DNA from: Lobulomyces angularis
Taxonomy: Eukaryota; Chytridiomycota; Chytridiomycetes; Lobulomycetales; Lobulomycetaceae
NCBI GenBank assembly: GCA_027604685.1
Contig: JADHYX010000387.1
Location: forward strand, 1-19,513
DNA length: 19,513 bases
Direction of reading: 5' to 3'
Part shown: positions 19,489 through 19,513 of the stretch, one piece after another
How the letters are laid out: each line of letters begins with the position of its first letter
Position numbering within the stretch: position 1 is the stretch's first letter
Translations under genes and position numbers: made by a program
The notes under the pieces: model-generated
Database searches by the model: none
The model's input: only the letters and a program-made list of their open reading frames with translations
Told to the model about the DNA's origin: nothing

Positions 19489-19513
19489 CTTAAAAAAAAA
19501 AAATAAAAAAAAA
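19489..19513 (-). other. 3' end of an intron in the coiled-coil gene
   Basis: Read on the - strand this is a long T-tract ending in TTTAAG, like several acceptors used elsewhere in the window (for example before 3778, 4096 and 13193). The sequence after it stays open in frame with the downstream ATG at 19463. I therefore read it as an intron acceptor rather than a 5'UTR, which makes the gene 5'-truncated by the window edge. Confidence 0.65.

Noticed and set aside
1..19513. Possible transposon, viral or tRNA/rRNA content
   Set aside because: No transposase, reverse transcriptase, integrase or capsid motifs, no terminal repeats, and no cloverleaf or rRNA-like blocks were seen on either strand.

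Overview
The window is nuclear eukaryotic DNA. It is AT-rich and compact, with very short T-rich GT-AG introns. I resolved 36 complete introns of 36 to 124 nt, most of them 38 to 65 nt, and exons join in frame across every junction. Gene content (an Rrp12-type ribosome biogenesis factor, a RING-carrying SNF2 translocase, F-box proteins), intergenic gaps of about 180 to 530 bp and the intron style suggest an AT-rich, probably early-diverging fungus. The lineage is inference; nothing here fixes it.

Four genes lie on the + strand. At 41-5010 is an 18-exon gene for a 1339-aa SNF2/RING protein of the HLTF/Rad5/Uls1 group, with SUMO-interacting-like motifs and an unusually long Asn/Ser-rich insertion inside the ATPase. 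At 5330-6805 is a six-exon F-box/leucine-rich-repeat-like protein of 403 aa. At 6987-11836 is a ten-exon RRP12 orthologue of 1482 aa. At 12363-13688 is a four-exon F-box protein of 375 aa with no recognised C-terminal domain.

On the - strand, converging on the last of these, 19488-13911 encodes at least 1824 aa of a very large coiled-coil protein. Its 5' end lies beyond the window, because the first visible exon begins at an intron acceptor. It carries about 17 scattered copies of a short signature, D-x-H-L-x-x-S-Y with variants, which I do not recognise as a named family. Part of the protein is a recent 102-bp tandem array and another part is a nearly perfect 105-bp direct duplication. This is the most novel-looking element here.

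The genes do not form an obvious pathway. The RRP12 and SNF2/RING genes are conserved housekeeping or genome-maintenance functions. The two F-box genes and the repeat-bearing coiled-coil gene look faster-evolving. I saw no rRNA, tRNA, transposon, CRISPR array or viral insert. All exon boundaries come from reading splice signals and protein continuity, not from transcripts.
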